DNA from: Pseudomonadota bacterium
Lineage (GTDB): Bacteria > Pseudomonadota > Alphaproteobacteria > Rhizobiales > Xanthobacteraceae
Assembly (NCBI GenBank): GCA_023435725.1
Contig: JAEYRD010000069.1
Span: 7,965-71,964 of the forward strand
Direction: 5' to 3'
DNA: 64,000 nucleotides
Position 1 is the stretch's first letter; each line of letters begins with the position of its first letter. A model generated the notes under the pieces. That model was not told the origin of the DNA. It saw only the letters and a list, made by a program, of their open reading frames with translations, and did not search any database. Shown here in pieces: positions 20,201 through 30,155 of the stretch. The translations under genes and the position numbers were made by a program.

Positions 20201-20520
20201 TTGCGAACCGTCGCGCTCCCGACCTTGATTCCACTACCAGCGCTTCCGGTGACCGAGGCGCCCCCGCCAACATCGATGGCGATGCCGGCTTGATTGCCGG
20301 TCCCGTAGCCGTCGGTCCCGTTTTGATCGATCGTTGTCCCCGAGCACGTGACAGTCGTGCCCGGCGGGGGATTGGGGCTGTTGTCGGCCGCCGGTGAACA
20401 GGCTCCAAGCGTCCCATCCGTCAGAGCGAACGTCACGCAAGCAGCGACCGCAGCGACAGCTCCCAAGGACGACAAGCGCAATCGGGGGAAACAACCTATC
20501 CAGACCGGCACACGCGCCAT
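17254..20520 (-). CDS. Large autotransporter adhesin-like outer-membrane protein
   Basis: A 1088-residue type Va autotransporter. An N-terminal signal region (residues 1 to about 40) is followed by a passenger of roughly 700 residues made of short beta-helix repeats around NSGTI/TNAGTITG/NGAGGxITG, rich in G, N, T and S. A linker with PGNSIGAIAVQGSL then leads to a C-terminal beta-barrel of about 280 residues (from YAMITKATAAAGF) that ends in an aromatic residue (RYTW). A pair of cysteines (ACSPAAD, VTCSG) opens the passenger. The family secretes its passenger to the cell surface for adhesion or biofilm. No protease motif was seen. The gene is monocistronic. Confidence 0.9.
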   Translation of the reverse strand: MARVPVWIGCFPRLRLSSLGAVAAVAACVTFALTDGTLGACSPAADNSPNPPPGTTVTCSGTTIDQNGTDGYGTGNQAGIAIDVGGGASVTGSAGSGIKVGSATVRNSGSITGATNGVFTQNDVIVTNGAGASITGTAFSGVGSNNGSVTIVNSGTITANANIGVFAYVNATVTNNAGGTITGDLGINSGYSAAANVTNFGNIVGTSYGVLAYGTATISNKAGGLISGGMTGVAANQVLNVTNAGTITGATNYGLDASGDVEVTNAATGTITGAMDGVHTSTGSITITNSGTISSAAGLAASANANLTIANGAGGSLSGGLVANAGSANVTNLGTVAGLNNTAIFSFTDVNVTNGVGGQITSLINNAIYADHGVATVANSGTISAGGFGYAIRAETSAVVTNYAGAQISGGDTGVRASAGSVSVINSGVISGLTGNGIYAGTGGSSVFNSGTISGGTAAIQFSGSGNVLTLAPGSAITGNVLGGGSDTFQLGGSGAATFDVSALGAAAQYQGFSSFNKVSDSIWTLTGTGSFAGDIHVNGGALIVNGNIASANSLLVNAGGTLGGIGTVGNTVVNGGILSPGNSIGAIAVQGSLVFTAASAYLVQVSSSGSDLTNVTGAATLAGTVRVALADGTLRFNSPYTILSAATLGGSRFDSVTTPTGISGSLTYSGNAVQLVLGSGLAQIGGLNKNQRAVATVLDNAFNSVGSVPAAYGGIFSGNVPANLTQASGEVATGSQQTTLDAMNLFVNLLTDPFAPGRDRIASTATSFQEEGTVDSSASGGRRRSGSERDAYAMITKATAAAGFDQRWQVWGAGFGGSLTTDGNAVQGSNAATSRIGGTAVGVEYRVSPFTQVGFALAGGGTNFVVANGLGSGRSDLFQAGANVRHAVGAAYISGALAYGWQDVTTNRTVTIAGADQLRAQFNANAWAGRLEGGYRFIGLWGGVGVTPYAAVQFTGFELPNYAEQAVGGTNTFGLAYAAKNVTSPRSELGFRTDRSFAWSSSILTLRSRFGWAHDYNTDRSIAATFQTLPGASFVVGGASPARDAALTSATAEMRWLNGFSLAATFEGELSSVTSSFAGKGLARYTW

Positions 20521-20712
20521 CGCAATTTGCTTTGCCTCGGGCCCAATAGTTGCCCGACCATCAACCAGGAAAAGAACGAATCTACAGATTCACTCTATAC
20601 GCTAAGCCTTCTTTCGGAAGCATCTATGCGTGTCAGCCTGGCAGAACTCCTAAGAATCGCACGCACCGTTGCAAATCGGAGACAGATGCAACCGCTTGTT
20701 CGCGCTGACCAT

Positions 20713-21969
20713 CTAGCCGGTGGGGGCGACCGTCGCCGTCGCACGAGCCGCTATCATGAGTGACAGCACCATCAAAACCGCTGCAAGCAGGAACGGCGCC
20801 CCAGGCAGATGCAGCGGCGCGCTGGCGCCGATGAAGTAGGAAAACGTCAACGTGAACAGGAACGGACCGACGAGTTGCGACACGCTCTGCACGCTCGCGG
20901 TCGCGCCCTGCAACTGGCCCTGCTGATCCGGCGCGACCAGCCGCGTCATCAGCGATTGCATGGCGGCACCCGAGATACCCCACAGCGACATCACGGGAAT
21001 GCCGAGCCAGAACAGCGGCCCGGTCGGCGCAGCGCCGAAGATCACGAAGCCGATCGCGCCACAGCACAGGCCCATCAGCAGCGTTCTCGGCTCGCCGAGC
21101 ACGCGCACGATCGGGCCGATGGCGAGCCCCTGCACCACCATGGCGCAGATGCCGACCATCGCGAGCGTCAGTCCTACGGTCTTGGAATCCCAACCGTAGC
21201 GATAGGTCGCATAGAGTACGAAGGTCGAGGGCAGCACCACATGCGCGACCTGTGCGATGAAATTGACAACCGACAACGCGGCCAGCGCAGCGTTGGAACG
21301 CAGCAGGTGCAGCGCTCCGATCGGATTGGCGTGCGTCCAGCGGAACGGCGCGCGTTTCTCCCGCGCCAGCGATTCCGGCAGGACGAAGAGCCCATAGAGC
21401 GCATTGGCAAAGCTCAGGGCAGCCGACGCCCAGAACGGCAGGCGCGGATCGATATCGCCGAGCAGGCCACCGAGCGCCGGGCCCAGAATGAAGCCTGCGC
21501 CGAAAGCCGCGCCGATCCTGCCGAAGATCGCCGCGCGTCGCTCCGGCGGCGTAATGTCGGCAATATAGGCAAACGCCGTCGAGATGCTTGCCGAGGTGAT
21601 GCCTGAGATCACGCGCCCTATGAACAACCACGTCAGCGACGGTGCCAGCGCCATCAGCACGTAGTCGGCCGCGAGGCCGAAATTCGACAGCAGCACCACC
21701 GGCCGCCGTCCGAAGCGATCGGACAGTGCGCCAAGCATCGGCGAGAACACGAACTGCATCAGCGCCCAGGCGGTGCCGAACAGGCCGAAGATGCGGGCCG
21801 CATGCGCCGTGTCGTTGTTGACGAAGCTCTCGATGAGCTTTGGCAGGATGGGCATGATCACGCCGAGCGCGAGCATGTCGAGCAAGATGGTGACGAAGAT
21901 GAAGGCGACAGCGCCGCGCCGGGCCGGCGTAGCGCCCTGCGCCATCGCCTCGCCGGCATCGTTGCTCAC
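20713..21969 (-). CDS. MFS transporter, TetA-like multidrug efflux family
   Basis: A 418-residue, 12-helix major facilitator protein. The family motif between helices 2 and 3 is LGALSDRFGRRPV, and the first helix reads FIFVTILLDMLALGVIMPIL, close to the Tet/TCR drug:H+ antiporters. Its start is a GTG at 21969 that overlaps the der stop (GTGA), so it is translationally coupled to der; an internal ATG eight codons later is an alternative. Coupling an efflux pump to an essential GTPase gene is unusual but seems structural rather than functional. The substrate is unknown. Confidence 0.88.
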   Translation of the reverse strand: MSNDAGEAMAQGATPARRGAVAFIFVTILLDMLALGVIMPILPKLIESFVNNDTAHAARIFGLFGTAWALMQFVFSPMLGALSDRFGRRPVVLLSNFGLAADYVLMALAPSLTWLFIGRVISGITSASISTAFAYIADITPPERRAAIFGRIGAAFGAGFILGPALGGLLGDIDPRLPFWASAALSFANALYGLFVLPESLAREKRAPFRWTHANPIGALHLLRSNAALAALSVVNFIAQVAHVVLPSTFVLYATYRYGWDSKTVGLTLAMVGICAMVVQGLAIGPIVRVLGEPRTLLMGLCCGAIGFVIFGAAPTGPLFWLGIPVMSLWGISGAAMQSLMTRLVAPDQQGQLQGATASVQSVSQLVGPFLFTLTFSYFIGASAPLHLPGAPFLLAAVLMVLSLMIAARATATVAPTG

Positions 21970-23348
21970 GATGGCCGCTTGCGCTTGTGAGCGAAGGGGT
22001 TGGCCTTCTCGCGCAAGGTGATGCGCACCGGCGTACCCGGCAGCTCAAAAGTCTCGCGCATGGAGTTGGTGAGATAACGTAGATAGGACTGCGGCACCGC
22101 ATCTGCGCGCGAACAGAACAGCACGAAGCTCGGCGGTCGCGCCTTGTTCTGCGTGATATAGTTCAACTTCAACCTGCGGCCGGACACCGCCGGCGGCGGA
22201 TTGGCCTGGATCGCCTGCTCGAACCAGCGATTGAGCGCGGACGTCGGCACGCGCCTGTTCCAGACGGCATAGGCGTCCTCGATCGCCTGCATCAGACGGT
22301 CGATGCCCTCACCCATCAGGCCTGACACAGCGACGATCGGCACGCCCTTGACCTGCGGCAGCCAATGATCGGCGTCGCGGCGCAGACCCGAGATCGCACC
22401 GCCGCCCTTGGTCTCCATCAGGTCCCATTTGTTGACGGCGAGCACCATCGCGCGGCCCTCGCGCTCGATCAAATCGGCGATGCGCAGATCCTGCTCCTCG
22501 AAGCGGTTCTGCGTGTCCATCATCAGCACGACGACCTCGGCAAAGCGCACTGCGCGCAGCGCGTCGGCGACAGAGAGCTTTTCCAGCTTCTCTTCGATGC
22601 GCGAGCGTCGCCGGAGACCTGCGGTGTCGAACACGCGAAACTCGCGGCCCTTCCAGTTGATCTCGACCGCAATGGAGTCGCGTGTGGTGCCGGCCTCCGG
22701 ACTCGTCAGCAGCCGCTCCTCGCCGAGCAGATGGTTGATCAGTGTCGACTTGCCGGCGTTGGGCCGGCCGACGATGGCGACCCGGATCGGGCGCGTCGCG
22801 GCCTCTTCCTCGGAGAGCGGCTCGTCGTCCTCGTCCTCATCTTCGTCGACGGGCTCCGGCATCAGCTTGCTGAGCGCATCGTAGAGTTCGCCCATGCCCT
22901 CGCCGTGCTCGGCCGATATCTGGATGGGATCGCCGAGACCGAGTGCGAACGCCTCCATCGCGCCGGCATCGCCATGCTTGCCTTCGCTCTTGTTGGCGAC
23001 CAGCAGCACCGGCTTGTTGGCCTTGCGGGCGAAATCGGCGAAGGCGCGATCGGTGGGCGTAAGGCCGATGCGGGCATCGATTACGAAGAACAGCGCGTCG
23101 GCCTGCGCGATCGCCGCCTCCGTTTGCTCCTGCATCCGTGCAGTCAGCGAGCCCTTGGCGCCCTCGTCGAGGCCGGCGGTATCGATGATGGTGAACTGGA
23201 GATCGCCGAGCCTCGCCTCACCCTCGCGACGGTCGCGGGTGACGCCGGGCAGGTCATCGACGAGCGCGAGTTTCTGTCCGACCAGGCGGTTGAACAAGGT
23301 CGATTTGCCGACATTGGGCCGGCCGATGATGGCGATTGTAAAGGACAT
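21966..23348 (-). CDS. der: Ribosome-associated GTPase Der (EngA)
   Basis: A 460-residue double-GTPase required for 50S ribosome maturation. The first G domain has GRPNVGKS at residues 9-16, DTAGL and NKSEG. The second has GRPNAGKST at 194-202, DTAGL and NKWD. A strongly acidic linker (about 168-183, EDEDDEPLSEEE) joins them, and a C-terminal KH-like domain follows. Length is normal. It sits downstream of the lipoprotein and YfgM-like genes. In E. coli the same neighbourhood is yfgM-bamB-der. Confidence 0.98.
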   Translation of the reverse strand: MSFTIAIIGRPNVGKSTLFNRLVGQKLALVDDLPGVTRDRREGEARLGDLQFTIIDTAGLDEGAKGSLTARMQEQTEAAIAQADALFFVIDARIGLTPTDRAFADFARKANKPVLLVANKSEGKHGDAGAMEAFALGLGDPIQISAEHGEGMGELYDALSKLMPEPVDEDEDEDDEPLSEEEAATRPIRVAIVGRPNAGKSTLINHLLGEERLLTSPEAGTTRDSIAVEINWKGREFRVFDTAGLRRRSRIEEKLEKLSVADALRAVRFAEVVVLMMDTQNRFEEQDLRIADLIEREGRAMVLAVNKWDLMETKGGGAISGLRRDADHWLPQVKGVPIVAVSGLMGEGIDRLMQAIEDAYAVWNRRVPTSALNRWFEQAIQANPPPAVSGRRLKLNYITQNKARPPSFVLFCSRADAVPQSYLRYLTNSMRETFELPGTPVRITLREKANPFAHKRKRPS

Positions 23349-23397
23349 CGGTCATTCGTGCGCTGCGAGGGCTGCGCCTGTCAATGCAATGAAACTA

Positions 23398-23949
23398 TCA
23401 GCGCGAGAAGCTGCCGCTCGGCAACGGCGCCGGGAAAGCGCCCTGCGATTGCTGCTGCGTGGTCTGGGTCGGTTGCGCCTGCTGGACAGGCTGATCGGGC
23501 GGCGGCGCGGTGGTGCGCTTGCGCACGATTTTCTGCTTGGGCGGCGGAGCGGCCGTGGGCGGTGCGGCCTCAGGTTGGGCCTCTCCGTCGACTTCGCCGG
23601 CCGGCGCCTCGGCCGGCGCCGCTGCGGCCGCGGCCGGCTGTTTGGCTTTCTTTGCCTTGGCGCCCCTCGCCGGCTTGGCCGGCTCCGGCGGCGGCTCCGC
23701 GGGCAGAGCCGCGACGGCGGGCGCGTTCGGGTCCGGCTGCTGCTGCGCGCCCTTGTACATCTCCCGCGGCACGCCCTGCTCGAGGCCCGGCACGCCCTCC
23801 GGGAAGACCGGCTTGCGGTCGCCCGGCAGCTTCTTCTTGGTATCAAGGAAGTCGAGCATGTCGCTCGGATCGAAGCTGGAGCAGCCGCCCAGGACGCCTG
23901 TGAAGGCGATCAGGACGGCGGCTGCGATCAAACGTGACGTGCGGCGCAT
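23398..23949 (-). CDS. Proline/alanine-rich lipoprotein of unknown function
   Basis: A 183-residue predicted lipoprotein. A hydrophobic signal with lipobox LGGC gives the lipidated cysteine at residue 23, followed by SSFDPSDMLDFLDTKKKLPGDRK. The rest is low-complexity, rich in P, A, K and Q, with alternating basic and proline stretches suited to spanning the periplasm. It occupies the place of bamB between a YfgM-like gene and der, but shows no beta-propeller repeats and is far too short to be BamB. It may have an envelope role. Function unknown. Confidence 0.8.
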   Translation of the reverse strand: MRRTSRLIAAAVLIAFTGVLGGCSSFDPSDMLDFLDTKKKLPGDRKPVFPEGVPGLEQGVPREMYKGAQQQPDPNAPAVAALPAEPPPEPAKPARGAKAKKAKQPAAAAAAPAEAPAGEVDGEAQPEAAPPTAAPPPKQKIVRKRTTAPPPDQPVQQAQPTQTTQQQSQGAFPAPLPSGSFSR

Positions 23950-23982
23950 CTCGGTGTCTCGTCTAACGTCAGAGGACCGTCA

Positions 23983-24636
23983 TCAGCTCTTGGCGACGGG
24001 CGGCAGCAAGGCCTGGAGCGCCTCGGCGCGCGAGCGCAGGCCGGGCGGCGTTTCGCCGTCCTCGGCGATCGTGTCGAGCCATTTCCGGGCCGCGGTCATG
24101 TCGTTGTTGCGCCAGGCCGACAGCGCCAGCATCTCGCGGGCACTGTGGCGGAAAGTCGATTTGGGCGCGGCGGAAGCCTCCAGCCGCTGCTGCATGTCGG
24201 CATAGCCAGCGCTGTCGAGCAGCAAGCCGGCCGCGCGGATCTTCGCCAGATCCTGCCACTCGCCGCCGACGCTACGGTCGGCCGCGATGTCGTCATACAT
24301 CTTCGCGGCAGCCTTGGGATCACGGGCCGCAGCCGCGGCCGCAGCACGCAGCCGCGCCAGGGTGCGATAGCCCGAAGGAGCCTTGGCGGCGAGTTCGGTG
24401 AAGGCCGCCTCAGCTTCCGCATGCTTGTCCTGTTCGGATAGTTCGACAGCCTTCTCGAAGGCAGCGCCGGCCTCGGCGGCCTTCTTGGCCTCCAGATACT
24501 GGTAGCCTCGCCAGCCACCGACGGCGGCAACGATCAGCACCATCAGGGCGATGAAGTAGATCGAATACTTATCCCACAGCTTTTTGAGCTGTTCGCGACG
24601 TACTTCCTCGTCGACTTCGTCAAATAATTCAGACAC
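23983..24636 (-). CDS. YfgM-like membrane-anchored TPR protein
   Basis: A 217-residue protein with a short cytoplasmic N-terminus (FDEVDEEVRREQLKKLWDKY), one transmembrane helix at about residues 25-42, and a periplasmic helical tail resembling tetratricopeptide repeats. This is the YfgM/ancillary SecYEG subunit family, which in E. coli links the translocon with periplasmic chaperones. The start is a GTG at 24636. It is first in the run with the lipoprotein, der and MFS genes, with 33 bp to the lipoprotein. Confidence 0.88.
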   Translation of the reverse strand: MSELFDEVDEEVRREQLKKLWDKYSIYFIALMVLIVAAVGGWRGYQYLEAKKAAEAGAAFEKAVELSEQDKHAEAEAAFTELAAKAPSGYRTLARLRAAAAAAARDPKAAAKMYDDIAADRSVGGEWQDLAKIRAAGLLLDSAGYADMQQRLEASAAPKSTFRHSAREMLALSAWRNNDMTAARKWLDTIAEDGETPPGLRSRAEALQALLPPVAKS

Positions 24637-24801
24637 TTATGCCAATCCCATGCCCGTTCGGGTGCGCGCGCCAAAGCGTTCGCGTCAGGAATCCCGTCCC
24701 CCACGTGGCGGCGAGGTACCCTAACGATATGGCGCTGGCAAGGCAAAGCGAGCGCGATCAAGGCGTTAACCACCCGGATGGCTGGATACGCGCCGCCCGG
24801 C

Positions 24802-26394
24802 TCAGGTTCCCAAGAGCTCCCGCAACTGCCGCTTCAGCACCTTGCCATTGGCGTTGCGCGGCAGCGGCTCGGCGGTGATCGCCATGGTTTCAGGGACCTT
24901 GTAGTCGGACAGCCGCTCGGCGCACCAGGCCCGCAAGGCGTCGCTGGCGACCACCGCGCGCGTCACCACCACGGCGTGGACCCGCTCGCCCAGCACCGGA
25001 CACGCCTTGGCAATGATCGCGCTCTCGACCACGGCGGGGTGGCCGGCCAGCACGGATTCAACCTCGGCCGAATAGATCTTCAGGCCACCGCGATTGATCA
25101 TGTCCTTCTGCCGGTCGAACACGCGGACAAACCCCTCCGCATCGACCGCCCCCAGATCACCCGAGTGCCAGAATCCGCCAGTGAAGCTTTCAGCCGTGGC
25201 TTTCGGGTTGTTCCAGTAGCCCTTGATGACGGAGGCGCTCTGGATCCAGAGCTCACCGATCTCGCCATGGGGCAGCTCGCGCCCATCGGTCCCCATCGCG
25301 ACGACGCGCGCTCCGGGACACGGCAGGCCCACGCTGTCGATATGACTTTCCGTCAACTCTCCCGGCATGATCGTCGACGGCGATGTCGTCTCGGTCGAGC
25401 CGTAGCAATTCGCCAGCTTGAGACCGGGAATCGTCGCCTTGAGCTTCTCGATGGTGGCGACCGGCATCGGCGCGCCGCCGAAGCCGCCGATGCGCCAGCT
25501 CGACAGGTCGTAGCTGGCGAAATCGGGCTGGAGCAGGCAGAGATTGTACATCGCCGGCACCATCACGGTGTAAGTGACGCGCTCACGCGCGGCGAGCTTG
25601 AGGTAATCGGCCGCCTTGAACTCCGGCATGATGATCAGCGCGCCACCGCAGCGGATCATGGTCGTGATGTTGGCGACGACGCCGGTGACGTGGCCGAGCG
25701 GCACTGCCGCGATCGAACGGTCCACCTCGGTCAATTGCAGGCAGGACACGAAGACCATCGAGGAATGGACGATGTTGCAATGGGCGAGCATCGCGCCCTT
25801 CGGCTTGCCGGTCGTGCCCGAGGTGTAGAGGATCATCGCGGTGTCCTCCTCGCTGGTCTCGACCGGCGCCGAAGCCGGCTCGTTGTCAGCGAGCAACGCG
25901 AAGCGAGACAGGGCCGGATTATCATCGACGGCGATGCGGTGGATCACATCGGGCACATCCTGCGCACCGGGCATCCGCTCGGCGAGCCCGGCTTCGTGGA
26001 TCAGGATCTTCGCACCGCAATCGGCGAGCACATAAGCTATTTCCGGCTTCTGCTGGCGCGTGCTGAGCAGAACCGTCACGAGCCCCTCATGCGCGGCGGC
26101 AAACAACAGCAGTGGAAATTCGATGCGGTTGCCGAGCAGGATCGCGACGCGGTCGCCGCGGCGCAATCCGAGCTTGCGAAAGCCCGCCGCGATCCGTGCG
26201 GCCCGCTCCGCCGCCTGTCGCCAGCTCAGCCGAATATTCCCGCAGATCAGCGCTTCGCCATCGGCGTTGCGCGCGCAGGCCTCCGCGATCATGGCCCACA
26301 GGTTCGAAGGCCGATCGCAGAACGCCGGCACCACCCGATCGCCAAAACGCGCCTCGAACCGCATCGGCGGAATCTGAGATTGCGACCAGTCCAT
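24802..26394 (-). CDS. Acyl-CoA synthetase (AMP-dependent ligase)
   Basis: A 530-residue member of the ANL superfamily that activates a carboxylic acid to its CoA thioester through an acyl-AMP. It has the P-loop YTSGTTGKPKG at residues 190-200, the hinge region GDLGAVDAEGFVRVFDRQKD with MINRGGLKIY, and the C-terminal catalytic lysine K518 in NANGKVLKR. I chose ATG 26394 because GAGG lies 8 bp upstream and upstream in-frame codons fall in a repeat. It could be a long- or medium-chain fatty acid or aromatic acid ligase; sequence alone does not decide. It seems to be monocistronic. Confidence 0.92.
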   Translation of the reverse strand: MDWSQSQIPPMRFEARFGDRVVPAFCDRPSNLWAMIAEACARNADGEALICGNIRLSWRQAAERAARIAAGFRKLGLRRGDRVAILLGNRIEFPLLLFAAAHEGLVTVLLSTRQQKPEIAYVLADCGAKILIHEAGLAERMPGAQDVPDVIHRIAVDDNPALSRFALLADNEPASAPVETSEEDTAMILYTSGTTGKPKGAMLAHCNIVHSSMVFVSCLQLTEVDRSIAAVPLGHVTGVVANITTMIRCGGALIIMPEFKAADYLKLAARERVTYTVMVPAMYNLCLLQPDFASYDLSSWRIGGFGGAPMPVATIEKLKATIPGLKLANCYGSTETTSPSTIMPGELTESHIDSVGLPCPGARVVAMGTDGRELPHGEIGELWIQSASVIKGYWNNPKATAESFTGGFWHSGDLGAVDAEGFVRVFDRQKDMINRGGLKIYSAEVESVLAGHPAVVESAIIAKACPVLGERVHAVVVTRAVVASDALRAWCAERLSDYKVPETMAITAEPLPRNANGKVLKRQLRELLGT

Positions 26395-26468
26395 CGGAGT
26401 GCCTCGGCTTGTTGCTCTTGTCACCTTCCGCGCATGGGGCACGGAACTGTCTTGCGCTGCTATTGTCG

Positions 26469-26537
26469 GCGCACGATCTTATCGGAAAATCGCAGCACAC
26501 TTTGCGCTAACGCGGCCCTGCGGGTCCGGATCATGCG
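26469..26537. repeat. GATCATGCGC-type extragenic repeat, degenerate copy
   Basis: The stretch from GCGCACGATC to GATCATGCGC contains TCGGAAAAtCGCaGCACACTTT and resembles the better-preserved element at 31177-31252. Its GATCATGCGC end touches the stop codon of the minus-strand NnrU gene, exactly as the other copy touches the DUF47 gene. No coding capacity is seen. Confidence 0.65.
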
Positions 26538-27122
26538 CTATCCGCCCATCACGGGAACACCGATCACCACAGGATGGAACGCAAAGGCGAGCGCCAGGTA
26601 GGCAACGATACCAACCGCGACCGCAATTAGATCATTGGTGATGCCGCCCACCGGAATCGGCGGGGCACCGGCGTCCTTGCGATGCTTCAGCGAAATTCGG
26701 TCATACACCGCCCAGCCGAGGAACGAGCCGAACAGGATGATGGAGCCGAGGTCGCCATTGGCCAACAGATGCGCAGCCGCCCATAGCTTGATGCCGGCCA
26801 GCATCGGATGCTTCAACGTCGCGTAGATGCGGCCGCGCAAGTAGGACGCGACCACCAGGATGACGGCCGGCAGCATCAGCGCGACCGTGATGTGCTTCAT
26901 CGCCTTCGGCGGATACCAGACATCGATCCAGCCGGCCGCGCGATAATGTGCAAAGCCCCAGATGATCAGCGCCAGCCCCGCGAGCGAGACCAGCGAATAG
27001 AGGATCTTGTAGGTCCCCTCGCCCAGCTTCGCGACCGCCTGCGCGCGTGCCTCGCGTTTCGTCGTGAAAACATGGGCGGCAAAAAACAGCACCAGCCCCA
27101 GGATCATGACTAGCAGACCCAT
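26538..27122 (-). CDS. NnrU family membrane protein
   Basis: A 194-residue protein with about five to six hydrophobic helices and the NnrU signature KHPMLAGIKLWAAAHLLANGD in the middle. NnrU was first found near nitric oxide and nitrite reductase genes and is thought to be involved in denitrification or isoprenoid chemistry (it is related to the isomerase-like Z-ISO family). No denitrification genes are in this window and no clear FNR/NNR box was seen upstream. It is flanked by an acyl-CoA ligase and a secreted unknown, so its local context is uninformative. Confidence 0.88.
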   Translation of the reverse strand: MGLLVMILGLVLFFAAHVFTTKREARAQAVAKLGEGTYKILYSLVSLAGLALIIWGFAHYRAAGWIDVWYPPKAMKHITVALMLPAVILVVASYLRGRIYATLKHPMLAGIKLWAAAHLLANGDLGSIILFGSFLGWAVYDRISLKHRKDAGAPPIPVGGITNDLIAVAVGIVAYLALAFAFHPVVIGVPVMGG

Positions 27123-27193
27123 GACATCCTCCCCTCAACCAGCGCCCCCGCTTCTCAGGTATCATCGATTGGCTGCCGGTCGCAACTGATACG

Positions 27194-27775
27194 CTACCTG
27201 CCAAGCTCCCGATTATCGACATAGCGGATCGCGATCGGCCGCCCGGCCAAAGCGCCGCCGAGGCCGCTGGTGAATTTCAGCGGCAGGCACGCGTTCAGGG
27301 ATGCATTGATCGCATTCAGATAGGTGGTCCGGGTGTCGGCCGGAACGCCTGCAGTTGCAAAGGTCAATCGCGGCGGACCGATCAGGCTGCCCGCCTTGTT
27401 GAAGCTGAAGCGCACCGACATCTGCATGCCCTCACGCGCATTGTCTGATGGTGGCGACCAACAGGTGCGCAGCTCGGCAAAGAGATCACCGAGCGTATCG
27501 AGATCGTGATCGGGCCTTTGGTATTTGGTGCGGTCGGCCTCGGACGGGACGCTCTCGATCGTGAGCTGAAGATTTTCGCCGTACGGATAGAAAATCTCGG
27601 GAATGCAGGGGCCGTGCTCGAGCACGCTGCAAAAAGTGGGCGTGCAAGGACGGTGGTCGAGCACGCTGCAGGGCTCGTGCGAGAACGGGATCGGGTTGAT
27701 CTGCCGGCGCCGCTGAGCGTTGGCGGCGACCGCCGATACCGCCAGCAGGATAAGAACGAGAATGCCGCGCCACAT
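27194..27775 (-). CDS. Secreted hypothetical protein with cysteine-rich N-terminus
   Basis: I do not recognise a domain. From ATG 27775 it encodes 193 residues with a clear signal peptide (MWRGILVLILLAVSAVAANA). After cleavage there is a short segment with four cysteines in two similar units (EPCSVLDHRPCTP and FCSVLEHGPCIP), a small internal duplication. The C-terminal half (FAELRTCWSPP to IRYVDNREL) resembles the periplasmic TonB-C/energy-transducing-like fold often seen in alphaproteobacterial unknowns, with one cysteine followed by W. An alternative TTG at 27832 would put 19 polar residues before the signal peptide, so I rejected it. Probably periplasmic. Confidence 0.7.
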   Translation of the reverse strand: MWRGILVLILLAVSAVAANAQRRRQINPIPFSHEPCSVLDHRPCTPTFCSVLEHGPCIPEIFYPYGENLQLTIESVPSEADRTKYQRPDHDLDTLGDLFAELRTCWSPPSDNAREGMQMSVRFSFNKAGSLIGPPRLTFATAGVPADTRTTYLNAINASLNACLPLKFTSGLGGALAGRPIAIRYVDNRELGR

Positions 27776-27872
27776 GCCTTGAGCTCGCGATGTCACGTGG
27801 ATGAAACGTGGCACCTTCCCTGACAGCGTCAAGTCCGCGCGTATTCACATGCTCGCGTTTAACCTCGGTGTC

Positions 27873-27959
27873 GTCGTCCGGCTTGCCGTCTTCGCTAAGG
27901 CTACGCCGGCCCACCACAGAAAGCCCGGCGAAGCCTTGGCGGAGCCGGGACCGGACGAC
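27873..27959. repeat. Palindromic extragenic repeat with GTCGTCCGG ends
   Basis: The inverted ends GTCGTCCGG (27873-27881) and CCGGACGAC (27951-27959) bound an 87-bp unit with inner inverted segments around CGCCGG and CCCGGCG. It lies between the secreted unknown and prfC, downstream of prfC on the minus strand, and may also help to end that transcript. Confidence 0.6.
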
Positions 27960-28048
27960 TCAGTATTCCAGAGGCAGTCGTTGTTGAGCCGAGAGGCCGC
28001 AGCATGCTGGATGCCCTGCCTTCGCGGGGCACGACAACGGTGGCTGCC

Positions 28049-29668
<1,620 letters not shown>

Positions 29669-29770
29669 GGCGGGAGCGTTTGGCAGGGAATATGGGGCTG
29701 ATCAAGCCTCATTTGGTGATTGCGAAGCCCTTCGGCCAGCCCCATATCGGCCTTGGCCACAATGGCCTTG

Positions 29771-29840
29771 GGAAGGACGACCTTCCTGTCCATCAGCACA
29801 GCAGTCGCGGGGACGACCCTGCCTTGAATGGAGGGTCGTC
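29771..29840 (+). promoter_or_regulatory. Guanidine-II (mini-ykkC) riboswitch controlling sugE
   Basis: Two hairpins with ACGA loops stand just before sugE: GGAAGG-ACGA-CCTTCC (29771-29786) and GCGGGG-ACGA-CCCTGC (29807-29822, one G-U pair), with a 20-nt linker. Tandem ACGR-loop hairpins flanked by GG and CC are the known hallmark of the guanidine-II class. The segment GACGACCCT (29812-29820) is an exact complement of AGGGTCGTC (29832-29840), which covers part of the ribosome site and reaches the start codon. Without guanidine the second hairpin can open and pair there, blocking translation. With guanidine the loops dock and free the site. The switch logic is inferred from these alternative pairings. 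Confidence 0.9.
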
Positions 29841-30155
29841 ATGGCCTGGAGCATCTTGTTCGTTGCCGGACTTCTCGAAATCGCCTGGGCGATCGGCCTC
29901 AAATACACCGAGGGCTTTACCAGGCTCGTTCCGTCCGTCCTGACGCTCGCGGCCATGGCCGGCAGCGTCATCCTGCTCGGCCTCGCCCTCAAATCGCTTC
30001 CGATTGGAACCGCCTACGCGGTCTGGACCGGTATTGGCGCGGTCGGCACGGCGGCGCTCGGCATCATCCTGTTCGGCGAACCGGCCGCCGCATTCCGCCT
30101 CGCCAGCATCGGCCTGATCGTTGCCGGGATCATCGGCCTGAAGCTCGTTACCTGA
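29841..30155 (+). CDS. sugE: SMR family guanidinium exporter (SugE/Gdx)
   Basis: A 104-residue four-helix small multidrug resistance protein. The essential proton/substrate glutamate is E13 in LLEIAWAIGLKY, the pattern typical of the Gdx (SugE) branch rather than the Qac branch. The family exports guanidinium in exchange for protons. The ATG at 29841 is preceded by GGAGGG and lies directly behind a guanidine-II riboswitch, which strongly supports guanidinium as the physiological substrate. Its 3' end overlaps the end of the convergent pit gene by 8 bp. Confidence 0.95.
   Translation: MAWSILFVAGLLEIAWAIGLKYTEGFTRLVPSVLTLAAMAGSVILLGLALKSLPIGTAYAVWTGIGAVGTAALGIILFGEPAAAFRLASIGLIVAGIIGLKLVT

Noticed and set aside
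24778..26601. 607-codon open frame antisense to the acyl-CoA ligase
   Set aside because: Shadow composition, running through a repeat at its right end; the ligase on the other strand has all its motifs.
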